Part shown: positions 17,377 through 26,788 of the stretch, in pieces
Layout of the letters: every line of letters starts with the position of its first letter
Position numbering within the stretch: the stretch's first letter is position 1
Assembly (NCBI RefSeq): GCF_009796865.1
Contig: NZ_CP047028.1
Span: forward strand, 868,001-932,000
DNA length: 64,000 nt
From: Formosa sp. L2A11
GTDB lineage: Bacteria > Bacteroidota > Bacteroidia > Flavobacteriales > Flavobacteriaceae
Reading direction: 5' to 3'
Notes under the pieces: generated by a model
Database searches by the model: none
Seen by the model: only the letters and a program-made list of their open reading frames with translations
Told to the model about the DNA's origin: nothing
Translations under genes and position numbers: made by a program

Positions 17377-18339
17377 ATGGTAAAAGTAACAGCCGCAGAG
17401 GTAAACAAACTAAGAAAAGCTACTGGTGCAGGAATGATGGACTGTAAAAAAGCTTTAGTTGAAGCTGAAGGAGATTTTGATAAAGCTATCGATGTCTTAC
17501 GTAAAAAAGGTCAGAAAGTTGCTGCAAATAGAGCAGATAGAGATTCTAGTGAAGGTGCTGCTGTAGCAAAAGTAAACGATACTAACACTGTTGGTGTATC
17601 TATCGTATTAGGTTGTGAAACTGACTTTGTTGGTAAAAACGAAAACTTCGTTGCTTTAGCAAATAAAATTGCTGATATCGCAATGACAGTAAACACTAAA
17701 GAAGAGCTTTTAGCAGCCGATATAGATGGTCTTACTGTTGCTGATAAATTAATTGAACAAACTGGTGTTATTGGTGAAAAATTAGAGATTAAAGATTACT
17801 CTAGATTAGAAGCTCCATACGTAGGTTCTTATGTACACATAAACAAAATCGCTGCTTTAGTAGGTCTTTCTGCTATAGTAGATAAAGGTGATGTTTTAGC
17901 TAAAGATATAGCAATGCAAGTAGCATCTATGGGAGCGACTTCATTATCTTACAAAGATTTTGATCCTGCATTCGTAGCATCTGAAACTGAAGCTAGAATT
18001 GCTGTTATCGAAAAAGATAATATCGAATTAGGACGTTTAGGTAAAACACTTAAAAACGTACCTGAATTTATCTCTATGTCTCAATTAACTCCTGAAGTAT
18101 TAGCTAAAGCAGAAGAAACTGCTAAAGCAGAACTTAAGGCTGAAAATAAACCAGAAAAAATTTGGGATAAAATTCTTCCTGGAAAAATGGAGCGTTATAT
18201 TTCAGATAACACAACTTTAGACCAAGAACAATGTTTATTAGATCAAAATTTCATCAAAGATGAAAAAATGAAAGTTAGTAAATATGTAGAGTCTTACAAT
18301 GTAACTGTAACTGCTTTTACACGTGTTGCTTTAGGATAA
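17377..18339 (+). CDS. tsf: Translation elongation factor Ts
   Basis: Nucleotide exchange factor for EF-Tu. 320 residues: a UBA-like N-terminal domain (VNKLRKATGAGMMDCKKALVEAEGD region, with the TDFVGKN-type dimer/core motif at CETDFVGKNENF), then the core subdomains. At 320 residues it is longer than the E. coli protein (283), as is usual in Flavobacteriaceae; the extra segment lies around 195-265. A strong terminator follows at 18375-18415. Confidence 0.97.
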   Translation: MVKVTAAEVNKLRKATGAGMMDCKKALVEAEGDFDKAIDVLRKKGQKVAANRADRDSSEGAAVAKVNDTNTVGVSIVLGCETDFVGKNENFVALANKIADIAMTVNTKEELLAADIDGLTVADKLIEQTGVIGEKLEIKDYSRLEAPYVGSYVHINKIAALVGLSAIVDKGDVLAKDIAMQVASMGATSLSYKDFDPAFVASETEARIAVIEKDNIELGRLGKTLKNVPEFISMSQLTPEVLAKAEETAKAELKAENKPEKIWDKILPGKMERYISDNTTLDQEQCLLDQNFIKDEKMKVSKYVESYNVTVTAFTRVALG

Positions 18340-18374
18340 CATAAAATATACTGATATTTTTCAGTAAACATATT

Positions 18375-18415
18375 AAAGGTCATTACTCTATTTAGAGCTA
18401 ATGACCTTTTTTTTT
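18375..18415 (+). terminator. Rho-independent terminator after tsf
   Basis: AAAGGTCATTA and TAATGACCTTT form the stem, extended inward by CTCTA/TAGAG with a one-base bulge, followed by nine T. It ends the rpsB-tsf unit. Confidence 0.9.
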
Positions 18416-18485
18416 AGAAAAAAACTAAAGCAAAATATTAGCATTTGGAAACTAAATTTTAGACAGTCATTTTAAAAAATTTATG

Positions 18486-18493
18486 TAATTTTG
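18486..18493 (+). promoter_or_regulatory. pyrH-frr promoter, -7 element
   Basis: TAATTTTG is an exact TAnnTTTG, 22 bases before the pyrH ATG. No TTG is present at a suitable upstream spacing. Confidence 0.55.
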
Positions 18494-18515
18494 CACAACT
18501 TCTATAAAATAGACT

Positions 18516-19223
18516 ATGAAATTTAAACGCATCCTTTTAAAATTATCAGGCGAAGCATTAATGGGCGAACGTCAATACGGAATAGACCCAGAACGATTAG
18601 CCGAATACGCAAGAGACATTAAAACCATAACAGATTCTGGTGTCGAAGTTGCTATTGTAATTGGAGGAGGAAATATTTTTAGAGGCGTTTCTGGTGCAAG
18701 TAACGGTATGGATCGTGTACAAGGAGACCATATGGGAATGTTAGCCACTGTAATAAACGGTTTAGCATTACAAAGTGCTTTAGAAGATGCTGGAATTCCA
18801 ACACGCTTACAAACAGCCATAAAAATTAACGAAGTAGCAGAACCTTTTATTCGCAGAAAAGCAATGCGTCACCTAGAAAAAGGACGTGTTGTAATCTTTG
18901 GTGGAGGTACAGGAAATCCGTACTTTACTACAGATTCTGCTGCCGTATTAAGAGCAATCGAAATTGAAGCAGATGTTATTTTAAAAGGAACACGTGTAGA
19001 TGGTATTTACACAGCAGATCCTGAAAAAGATAGTAGTGCTGTGAAATTTGACAACATATCTTTCGACGATGTATTAAAGAAAGGTCTAAAAGTAATGGAC
19101 ACTACAGCTTTCACACTAAGTCAAGAAAACGAATTACCAATTGTTGTTTTTGATATGAACACAAAAGGAAATTTATTAAAAGTAGTTTCTGGAGAAAACA
19201 TTGGTACACAAGTAAATGTTTAA
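18516..19223 (+). CDS. pyrH: UMP kinase
   Basis: Hexameric bacterial UMP kinase, ATP + UMP to ADP + UDP, in pyrimidine biosynthesis. 235 residues of the amino-acid-kinase fold: [13 protein letters not shown] at the N-terminus (ATP site Lys), [10 protein letters not shown], and [18 protein letters not shown], with [15 protein letters not shown] in the nucleotide region. Length and motifs are standard. It is followed after 41 bp by frr, the widespread pyrH-frr pairing, and preceded by its own promoter behind the tsf terminator. Confidence 0.98.
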   Translation: MKFKRILLKLSGEALMGERQYGIDPERLAEYARDIKTITDSGVEVAIVIGGGNIFRGVSGASNGMDRVQGDHMGMLATVINGLALQSALEDAGIPTRLQTAIKINEVAEPFIRRKAMRHLEKGRVVIFGGGTGNPYFTTDSAAVLRAIEIEADVILKGTRVDGIYTADPEKDSSAVKFDNISFDDVLKKGLKVMDTTAFTLSQENELPIVVFDMNTKGNLLKVVSGENIGTQVNV

Positions 19224-19264
19224 TTTAGATTTTTTAAGTAATATAACAGTAAAGTTTTAAAACC

Positions 19265-19822
19265 ATGAATGAAGATATTCAATTTATTATAGATTCTACA
19301 AAAGAAGCCATGGATGGTGCCGTTAGACATCTTGAAAAACAATTTGTAAACATTAGAGCTGGTAAAGCAAGTCCGTCTATGCTTGGTAGTGTAATGGTAG
19401 ATTATTACGGAGCACAAACACCATTAGGTCAAGTTGCAAACGTAAATACTCCTGATGGTAGAACAATTAGTGTTCAGCCTTGGGAAAAGAAAATGCTACA
19501 CGAAATTGAAAAAGCAATTATGATTGCCAACTTAGGATTTAATCCTATGAATAATGGCGACTTAATTATTATAAATGTTCCGCCTTTAACTGAAGAACGC
19601 AGACGCGATTTAGCAAAACAAGCAAAGGGTGAAGCGGAAGATGGAAAAATAGCGATAAGAAACGCTAGAAAAGATGCTAACAACGATATTAAGAAGTTAG
19701 ATGATGTTTCTGATGATGTAAAGAAAGATGCAGAACAAGAAATACAAAAGCTTACCGATAACTACGTCAAAAAAACTGATGAATTGCTTTCGGTCAAGGA
19801 AAAAGAAATAATGACTGTATAA
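19265..19822 (+). CDS. frr: Ribosome recycling factor
   Basis: Splits post-termination ribosomes together with EF-G. 185 residues, standard length. The three-helix-bundle domain signatures are visible: HLEKQFVNIRAGKASPSML near the N-terminus and LTEERRRDLAKQAKGEAEDGKIAIRN-like spacing (PLTEERRRDL, then IAIRNARKDAN). Co-transcribed with pyrH; a strong terminator follows 5 bases after the stop. Confidence 0.98.
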   Translation: MNEDIQFIIDSTKEAMDGAVRHLEKQFVNIRAGKASPSMLGSVMVDYYGAQTPLGQVANVNTPDGRTISVQPWEKKMLHEIEKAIMIANLGFNPMNNGDLIIINVPPLTEERRRDLAKQAKGEAEDGKIAIRNARKDANNDIKKLDDVSDDVKKDAEQEIQKLTDNYVKKTDELLSVKEKEIMTV

Positions 19823-19827
19823 TAATT

Positions 19828-19856
19828 AAAGCGACAAACAAGTCGCTTTTTTTTTT
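19828..19856 (+). terminator. Rho-independent terminator after frr
   Basis: AAAGCGAC (19828-19835) and GTCGCTTT (19842-19849) with a 6-nt loop, continuing into a ten-base T-run. Confidence 0.92.
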
Positions 19857-19931
19857 ACACAAAACCAATCCACACGTTATTACCCATATTGTTTTTAATT
19901 TTAAGTACGTTTAATTTACGATACCTCTTCC

Positions 19932-21209
19932 ATGATTAAATACTATCTAAGTTTAATAATATTATGCTCTATTTATACTAGTAGAGCACAAGTTATTGCA
20001 TCAGATATTAATATGGCAAAAGACAGTGTAAAGGCAGTTAGAAAAGCCAATTTAGCACAGCACATTGGTAATGGATATATTCCTCTAAAATATTTTAATT
20101 TAGATTTAAGATACCTCATTAAATTTAATCAATATGAAGGTGTACGTACAGGATTAGGTGGTACAACTACAGATCTATTTTCTAAAAATTTTAGACTAAA
20201 TGGTTATGCCGTTTACGGTTTTAAGGATGCGCGTTATAAATATAGTATTGGCGCCGGATACCGTATAAATAAAGCTCACAATACTTGGTTTAACGCATCT
20301 TATACAGACGATTTACAGGAAACTGCAAGTACACAATTTTTAACAGACAAACGTATCTTTCAATTCTTTGAGCCACGTTTACTTAATATTAGTTTGTTTT
20401 ACCGTCATATTACAAAGCTAGCATCTATTCAGCATGATTTTGGTCCAAAATTAAATACAGAAACGCAATTTTCTGTGAGTGAAATAGATCCTAAATTCGA
20501 TTATCAATTTGTAACAGACGAAGGCTCGTATTCAAAATACGATCTGACAATGGCTAAAGTCTCACTGCTCTGGAGTCCGTTTGATATATATAAACCTACA
20601 GCCTCCGGACAAGTAAAAACACACAATGGATTTCCTAAATTAACATTTCAATATACACAAAGTTTTAACGGACCAGCCTACGGCGATTTTAGTTTTCAGA
20701 AGTTAGACTTTAAAGCATCTTATCATTTTATTTACAATAAAGAATCGCATACAGAAATAGATTTAGCGACGGGTATAGCCATTGGAGACACACCACTAAC
20801 CCACTTATATCATGCCTATCCTAACAACATAAATAAAGCCACTATAATGCAACGGTTCTCGGTTGCGGGTTTAAATAGTTTTGAAACCATGTATTTTAAC
20901 GAGTTTTTCTCGGATATGTTTTCAGTACTTCAATTTAAGCATTTTTTCAAACCCTTTTATCATACTGCTTTTTCAAGACCACAATTGGTTTTACTTTCTC
21001 GCTTTGCTGTAGGAGATATGGAAAACCAAGAGCGACATGAAGGATTGGAGTTTAAAACTCTAGATAAAGGCTACCTAGAATCTGGCTTCGAGCTAAATCA
21101 ATTAATATTTGGTTTCGGTCTAAGCTTAACTTACCGCTATGGCGCCTATCATTTACCTGAAATAGAAGATAATTTCGCTTTAAAATTCACATTTAACGTT
21201 ACATTATAA
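19932..21209 (+). CDS. DUF5686-like outer membrane barrel protein (short form)
   Basis: 425 residues with a signal peptide (MIKYYLSLIILCSIYTSRAQ). IPLKYFNLDLRYLIKFNQYEGVRTGLGG and the following FRLNGYAVYGFKDARYKYSIG region match the barrel part of the DUF5686/TonB-receptor-like family of Bacteroidota. Usual members are about 800 residues and have a carboxypeptidase-like N-terminal domain before the barrel. Here the signal peptide leads almost directly into the barrel, so this is a naturally short version, not a broken gene: the frame is intact. Function unknown. It is followed after 59 bp by the MMPL exporter, which has its own promoter element. Confidence 0.72.
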   Translation: MIKYYLSLIILCSIYTSRAQVIASDINMAKDSVKAVRKANLAQHIGNGYIPLKYFNLDLRYLIKFNQYEGVRTGLGGTTTDLFSKNFRLNGYAVYGFKDARYKYSIGAGYRINKAHNTWFNASYTDDLQETASTQFLTDKRIFQFFEPRLLNISLFYRHITKLASIQHDFGPKLNTETQFSVSEIDPKFDYQFVTDEGSYSKYDLTMAKVSLLWSPFDIYKPTASGQVKTHNGFPKLTFQYTQSFNGPAYGDFSFQKLDFKASYHFIYNKESHTEIDLATGIAIGDTPLTHLYHAYPNNINKATIMQRFSVAGLNSFETMYFNEFFSDMFSVLQFKHFFKPFYHTAFSRPQLVLLSRFAVGDMENQERHEGLEFKTLDKGYLESGFELNQLIFGFGLSLTYRYGAYHLPEIEDNFALKFTFNVTL

Positions 21210-21242
21210 TAGTTTAGACTAAAGTAATACGTAGCTTTTTTC

Positions 21243-21250
21243 TACATTTG
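21243..21250 (+). promoter_or_regulatory. -7 element of the MMPL exporter gene
   Basis: TACATTTG is an exact TAnnTTTG, 18 bases upstream of the ATG at 21269. The in-frame TTG at 21248 lies inside this element, so it cannot be the start codon if this promoter is used. Confidence 0.5.
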
Positions 21251-21268
21251 CGGTTCTTTAATAAACTT

Positions 21269-23674
21269 ATGCTTAAACTATTTACAACAGGCTTTTGGGA
21301 GCGAATTGCAAGACTTATTTTGCGAAATAAAATCGCCATTTTAATTTTAATTGCGCTCGCAACTATATTTCTAAGTACGCAATGGAAATACATGCGTTTT
21401 ACTTATACAGAAGCCAATTTACTACCAGACCATCACGAAGTAAATCAAACTTATAACAAATTCTTGAAGATTTTTGGAGAAGAAGGAAATCTAATTGTTT
21501 TAGGAGTAAAGGACAGTACTTTTTTTACGGTAGATAAACTTAATGCTTGGAACAAACTTGCAGATTCTTTTAAAACGGCTCATGAAGTTGATGCTGTAAT
21601 ATCTATTAAAGATCTACAGAAATTGATTAAAAATGATAGTCTTAAGAAATTTACCTTACAGCCTTTCATTATTGATTCGCTTACCACCGAAAAGCAAGTT
21701 AACACGTTACAAGACGAGTTGTTTGAAAAATATCCGTTCTACGATAATTTTTTATTCAATAAAAAAACAAAAACCATACGTACAGCGATCTACATGAATA
21801 AAGATGTAGTAAATACGCCTGCACGAAAAGATTTTGTTGTAAATGTGCTAATTCCTAAGGTAGAAGCTTTTGAAAAGGAAACAGGTTTAGATGTCCATGT
21901 TTCGGGAATGCCTTATGTAAGAACATTAAATGCACAAAATATTGTAGATGAAATTGGACTTTTTGTAGGTGCCGCATTATTGGTTACCTCACTCATTTTC
22001 TTCTTCTTTTTTAGATCGTTTAGAGCAACCTTTATTTCACTTATAGTTGTTTGTATTGGTGTCATGTGGACGCTTGGAATACTTGGCCTTTTAAAATATG
22101 AAATTACGGTGTTAACAGCTTTAATTCCGCCATTAATTATTGTTATAGGAATACCAAACTGTATTTTCTTAATTAATAAATATCAGCAGGAAGTAAAAGC
22201 TCACGGTAACAAAGTAAGATCTTTACAACGTGTTATTACTAAAGTTGGTAATGCAACGTTAATGACCAATATTACCACAGCTTCTGGTTTTGGTACATTT
22301 ATATTAACAGAAAGCACTTTACTTAAAGAATTTGGTATTGTGGCATCTCTAAGTATTATTGCCATTTTTATATTGTGTTTACTTATTATTCCAATTTTAT
22401 ATACGTTTTTACCTTATCCAAAAGATCGTCATTTAGAGCACTTAAATAAACGCTGGATTGGTGCATTTGTAGGTTGGATGGAATATATGGTAAGACACAG
22501 ACGTATTTCAATTTACATGACTGCTGTCGCATTATTAGCAGTAAGTATTATTGGTATTTATCAGATTAAAATATCGGGAAGTTTACTGGAAGACATGCCA
22601 CAAAAGGCACCGTTCTTTAAAGATATCGAGTTTTTTGAACAAGAATTTGATGGTATTATGCCGTTAGAAATAATGATCGATACGGAGCGTAAGAAAGGTA
22701 TAATGAAACTGAGTACGCTAAAACGTATGGATGAATTAGAGGAAGCCATTATTGATATCCCTGAATTATCTAGACCTATTTCTGTTGTAAGTTTAGTAAA
22801 ATACTCCAAACAAGCCTATTATAACGGAAACCCAAAATATTACCAATTACCTACATCTCAGGAAAGTAGTTTTATATTATCTTATGCTAAAAATTCATCA
22901 AATAATTCAGACTTACTACAAAGTTTTGTAGATAGTACGGGGCGCTATGCACGTATTACAACCTTTATGAAAGATATTGGTACAGACAAAATGCAAAGTA
23001 TTGAAGATAAACTTCAGACTAAAATAGATAAGTTATTCCCAGAAGATCGCTACAAAGTAATCATGACAGGGAAAGCCTTAGTGTTTCAAAAAGGAACCAC
23101 ATATTTGGTTAAAAATTTAGCAATTTCATTATCCTTAGCGATATTACTTATTGCATTATTTATGGCCTATATGTTTAGATCGGTAAAAATGATATTAATA
23201 TCTTTAATCCCGAATCTATTACCTTTACTAATTACAGCTGGGTTAATGGGCTATTTAGGTGTCCCAATAAAACCGTCTACAATACTAGTATTTAGTATTG
23301 CATTTGGAATTTCTGTAGATGATACCATTCACTTTTTAGCAAAATACAGACAAGAATTACAAGCTAATAACTGGAAAATAAAACGTTCTGTTTATGGTGC
23401 TTTACGCGAAACAGGTATAAGTATGTTTTATACATCAACCGTGTTATTCTTTGGATTCTCTGTGTTTATGATTTCAAGTTTTGGAGGTACAGTCGCCTTA
23501 GGAGGACTTGTTTCTGTAACACTTTTATTTGCCATGCTTTCAAATTTACTATTATTACCTTCTTTACTATTATCTTTAGAACGTAACATAGCAAACAAAG
23601 CAGTATTAAAAGAACCAGCCATTAACATTATTCCTGAAGATAGTGACGATGCTGAGGAAGATGAAAAACTATAA
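21269..23674 (+). CDS. MMPL/RND-superfamily exporter
   Basis: 801 residues from the ATG at 21269. Duplicated architecture: TM1, a periplasmic domain of about 180 residues, TM2-6 (about 230-400), then TM7, a second periplasmic domain and TM8-12. The second half carries the family hallmark GISVDDTIHF with its membrane Asp pair, and the first half carries LTALIPPLIIVIGIPNCIF in the corresponding place. These are sterol-sensing-domain-like RND transporters (MmpL/HpnN branch), usually exporting lipids or hydrophobic molecules by proton motive force. No adaptor or TolC partner adjoins it. The acidic C-terminus (EDSDDAEEDEKL) is probably cytoplasmic. Confidence 0.9.
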   Translation: MLKLFTTGFWERIARLILRNKIAILILIALATIFLSTQWKYMRFTYTEANLLPDHHEVNQTYNKFLKIFGEEGNLIVLGVKDSTFFTVDKLNAWNKLADSFKTAHEVDAVISIKDLQKLIKNDSLKKFTLQPFIIDSLTTEKQVNTLQDELFEKYPFYDNFLFNKKTKTIRTAIYMNKDVVNTPARKDFVVNVLIPKVEAFEKETGLDVHVSGMPYVRTLNAQNIVDEIGLFVGAALLVTSLIFFFFFRSFRATFISLIVVCIGVMWTLGILGLLKYEITVLTALIPPLIIVIGIPNCIFLINKYQQEVKAHGNKVRSLQRVITKVGNATLMTNITTASGFGTFILTESTLLKEFGIVASLSIIAIFILCLLIIPILYTFLPYPKDRHLEHLNKRWIGAFVGWMEYMVRHRRISIYMTAVALLAVSIIGIYQIKISGSLLEDMPQKAPFFKDIEFFEQEFDGIMPLEIMIDTERKKGIMKLSTLKRMDELEEAIIDIPELSRPISVVSLVKYSKQAYYNGNPKYYQLPTSQESSFILSYAKNSSNNSDLLQSFVDSTGRYARITTFMKDIGTDKMQSIEDKLQTKIDKLFPEDRYKVIMTGKALVFQKGTTYLVKNLAISLSLAILLIALFMAYMFRSVKMILISLIPNLLPLLITAGLMGYLGVPIKPSTILVFSIAFGISVDDTIHFLAKYRQELQANNWKIKRSVYGALRETGISMFYTSTVLFFGFSVFMISSFGGTVALGGLVSVTLLFAMLSNLLLLPSLLLSLERNIANKAVLKEPAINIIPEDSDDAEEDEKL

Positions 23675-23705
23675 CAACAATTAAAATATGCAATACATAA
23701 ACAAT

Positions 23706-23713
23706 TATATTTG
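23706..23713 (+). promoter_or_regulatory. asnS promoter, -7 element
   Basis: TATATTTG is an exact TAnnTTTG, 20 bases upstream of the asnS ATG. Confidence 0.55.
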
Positions 23714-23733
23714 CATGTTTAAAAATATTTAAA

Positions 23734-25167
23734 ATGAAGCCAAGTACAATTTCAGAATTATTAAAACAAGACTTTACTTTACAAGAAGTAGACATTAAAG
23801 GTTGGGTAAGAACATTTAGAGCTAACCGTTTTATTGCTCTAAACGATGGTTCTTCATTACAAAACATTCAATGTGTTGTCGATTTCGAAAATACAAGCGA
23901 GGATACTTTAAAACGTATTACCACTGGTGCTGCCGTTCATATAAAAGGAGAATTAGCAGAAAGCCAAGGAAAAGGTCAATCTGTAGAAATACAAGTAAAA
24001 TCTATTGAAATATTAGGAGATTCAGATCCTGAAACATATCCTATTCAACCTAAAAAACACTCTTTCGAATTTTTAAGAGAAAATGCTCATTTACGTACTA
24101 GAACAAATACATTTAGTGCTGTAATGCGTTTACGTTCTGCTTTATCTTTTGCTATTCACAAATATTTTAACGAAAATGGATTCTTCTATGTACACACGCC
24201 TATTATTACAGGAAGTGATGCTGAAGGAGCTGGAGAAATGTTTCGTGTTACAAATTTAGATGCAAATAAACCACCATTAACTGAAGATGGAAAAGTTAAC
24301 TTTACTGAAGATTTCTTCGGAAAAGAAACTAACCTTACAGTATCTGGACAATTAGAAGCAGAGACTTATGCGATGTCTTTAGGTAAAGTATATACCTTTG
24401 GACCAACATTTAGAGCAGAAAACTCTAACACATCTAGACATTTATCTGAATTCTGGATGATAGAACCTGAAGTTGCATTTATGGATCTTGCTGGAAACAT
24501 GGATTTAGCAGAAGATTTTATGAAATCTGTAATAGGACATGTACTTGAACATAACTTTGACGATTTAGAATTTTTAGATAAACGTTTACTAGACGAAGAA
24601 AAAACGAAACCTCAAGCAGAGCGCAGTGAATTGTCTCTAATTGAAAAATTACGTTTCGTTGCAGACAATAACTTTAAACGTGTAAGTTATACAGAGGCTA
24701 TAGATATTTTACGCAACTGTAAGCCAAACAAGAAAAAGAAATTTAAATATATAATTGATGAATGGGGTGCAGATTTACAAAGTGAACACGAACGTTTCCT
24801 TGTAGAAAAACACTTTAAATGTCCAGTAATCTTATTCGATTACCCTGCAAATATTAAAGCATTTTACATGCGTTTAAACGAAGATGGTAAAACAGTTCGT
24901 GCAATGGATATTTTATTCCCAGGTATTGGAGAAATTGTTGGAGGTGCACAACGTGAAGAACGTTTAGATGTATTAAAACAAAAAATGGCTGTACTAGGAA
25001 TAGACGAAGAAGAATTATGGTGGTACCTAGATCTTAGAAAATATGGTAGTGCTGTACACTCTGGATTTGGATTAGGATTTGAACGTTTAGTTATGTTCGC
25101 AACAGGTATGTCTAACATACGTGACGTAATCCCTTTCCCAAGAACTCCGCAGAACGCAGAATTTTAA
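23734..25167 (+). CDS. asnS: Asparaginyl-tRNA synthetase
   Basis: Class IIb synthetase charging tRNA-Asn. 477 residues: OB-fold anticodon-binding domain (about 1-110, VDIKGWVRTFRANRFIALNDGS), then the class II catalytic core with FRAENSNTSRHLSEFWMIEPE (motif 2 region) and GFGLGFERLVMFATGM (motif 3). The YVHTPIITGSDAEGAGEMF segment and the LTVSGQLEAE stretch are typical AsnRS. Its presence implies direct Asn-tRNA formation. It has its own promoter and a strong terminator 18 bases after the stop. Confidence 0.97.
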   Translation: MKPSTISELLKQDFTLQEVDIKGWVRTFRANRFIALNDGSSLQNIQCVVDFENTSEDTLKRITTGAAVHIKGELAESQGKGQSVEIQVKSIEILGDSDPETYPIQPKKHSFEFLRENAHLRTRTNTFSAVMRLRSALSFAIHKYFNENGFFYVHTPIITGSDAEGAGEMFRVTNLDANKPPLTEDGKVNFTEDFFGKETNLTVSGQLEAETYAMSLGKVYTFGPTFRAENSNTSRHLSEFWMIEPEVAFMDLAGNMDLAEDFMKSVIGHVLEHNFDDLEFLDKRLLDEEKTKPQAERSELSLIEKLRFVADNNFKRVSYTEAIDILRNCKPNKKKKFKYIIDEWGADLQSEHERFLVEKHFKCPVILFDYPANIKAFYMRLNEDGKTVRAMDILFPGIGEIVGGAQREERLDVLKQKMAVLGIDEEELWWYLDLRKYGSAVHSGFGLGFERLVMFATGMSNIRDVIPFPRTPQNAEF

Positions 25168-25185
25168 ACTAATAAAATACTCATA

Positions 25186-25224
25186 AAAACAATCTACCAA
25201 CACCTTGTATGTAGATTGTTTTTT
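25186..25224 (+). terminator. Rho-independent terminator after asnS
   Basis: AACAATCTAC pairs with GTAGATTGTT around a 13-nt loop, followed by eight T. Confidence 0.88.
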
Positions 25225-25254
25225 TTATTTTTATGTTAAATCGCATCTCAATTT

Positions 25255-26718
25255 ATGCTTAAGCAAAACTTACAGTTCAAATTATCGCAGAAATTATCTC
25301 CGCAACAAATTCAATTAATGAAATTGATACAGTTGCCTACGCAAGCTTTTGAACAACGCTTAAAACAAGAAATTGAAGAAAACCCTGCTTTAGATAGTGG
25401 AAAAGAAGAAACTGTAGCAGAATTTGATGACGATTTCGACAATACAAAAGACGACTATAACGGCGATTCTGAGACAATAGGTACAGACGACATTAATGTT
25501 GATGAATACTTAAGCGACGATGAAATTCCTGATTATAGAACTCATGCCAATAATTATAGTAGTGACGATGAAGAAAAAACCATGCCTTATGCAGCAGGAA
25601 CATCGTTTACACAACATTTAATATCACAATTAAATACCTTTCGTTTAACTGATGAAGAACGCAATATTGCAGAATTTCTAGTTGGTAGTGTAGACGAAAG
25701 TGGTTATATACGCAGATCTACTCCAGATATAATGGACGATTTGGCCTTTACACAAAACGTATATACCACAGAAGAAACAATTAATAAAATATTCCATACG
25801 GTACATCAATTAGATCCTGCGGGAGTTGGTGCACGCGATCTTCAAGAATGTTTAAGTATTCAATTACATCGTAAAGAAAAGTTTGCAGATATTGTTTTGG
25901 CAACAGAAATTATAGATGATGCCTTCGATCAATTCACTAAAAAGCATTACAAGAAATTAATGCAAAAGTTTGATGTTAGTGAAGAACAACTAAAAGATGC
26001 CATTGAAGAAATAGAAAGATTAAATCCTAAACCGGGTGGCTCTTATTCTGGAAATAATAGAATTGTAGAACATGTGGTTCCTGATTTTGCAATCCATATT
26101 ACCGATGGAGCATTAGAACTTACACTAAACGGAAGAAATGCACCCGAATTACATGTGTCTAGAGAATATAACAACATGCTTAAGGGCTACAAAGACACCA
26201 AAGACAAATCGAGATCTCAGAAAGATGCTGTATCATTTATAAAACAAAAACTAGACGCAGCTAAATGGTTTATTGAAGCTATTAAACAACGCCAACAAAC
26301 GTTATTTGTAACCATGAGTGCAATTATGCAATACCAACACGACTACTTTTTAACTGGTGATGAGCGTAATTTAAAACCTATGATATTAAAAGATATTGCA
26401 GATGAGATTAACATGGACGTATCAACCGTTTCTAGAGTCGCAAACAGTAAATATGTAGATACACCTTACGGAACAAAGTTAATTAAGGAATTCTTCTCTG
26501 AGTCTATGAAAAACGACCAAGGTGAAGATGTTTCTACTCGTGAAATTAAAATGATTTTAGGTACAGTTATAGATGAAGAGGATAAAAGAAAACCACTAAC
26601 CGATGAAAATCTAGCATCTATTTTAAAAGAAAAAGGATATCCTATTGCAAGACGTACAGTTGCTAAGTATAGAGAACAACTAGATGTACCAGTTGCAAGA
26701 TTGAGAAAACAATTATAG
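25255..26718 (+). CDS. rpoN: RNA polymerase sigma-54 factor
   Basis: 487 residues. Region I at the N-terminus is the Gln-rich activator-interacting segment (LKQNLQFKLSQKLSPQQIQL, then EEIEENPAL-like EIEENPALD). Region II (about 45-115) is strongly acidic. The core-binding domain follows (about 120-310), then the DNA-binding region with a helix-turn-helix (IADEINMDVSTVSRVANSKY) and the RpoN box ARRTVAKYREQL near residue 470. No enhancer-binding activator gene lies next to it. It has a separate terminator upstream; the next gene follows at 70 bp. Confidence 0.97.
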   Translation: MLKQNLQFKLSQKLSPQQIQLMKLIQLPTQAFEQRLKQEIEENPALDSGKEETVAEFDDDFDNTKDDYNGDSETIGTDDINVDEYLSDDEIPDYRTHANNYSSDDEEKTMPYAAGTSFTQHLISQLNTFRLTDEERNIAEFLVGSVDESGYIRRSTPDIMDDLAFTQNVYTTEETINKIFHTVHQLDPAGVGARDLQECLSIQLHRKEKFADIVLATEIIDDAFDQFTKKHYKKLMQKFDVSEEQLKDAIEEIERLNPKPGGSYSGNNRIVEHVVPDFAIHITDGALELTLNGRNAPELHVSREYNNMLKGYKDTKDKSRSQKDAVSFIKQKLDAAKWFIEAIKQRQQTLFVTMSAIMQYQHDYFLTGDERNLKPMILKDIADEINMDVSTVSRVANSKYVDTPYGTKLIKEFFSESMKNDQGEDVSTREIKMILGTVIDEEDKRKPLTDENLASILKEKGYPIARRTVAKYREQLDVPVARLRKQL

Positions 26719-26788
26719 AATTCTCAGGTTAAAAGTATAAATTAAAAGAAACTGCTCTTTTATAATTAGAGTAAAACATACTTGATAG

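Noticed and set aside
21248..21268. TTG as the start codon of the MMPL exporter
   Set aside because: The TTG is part of an exact TAnnTTTG promoter element; the ATG at 21269 leads straight into the conserved N-terminus.
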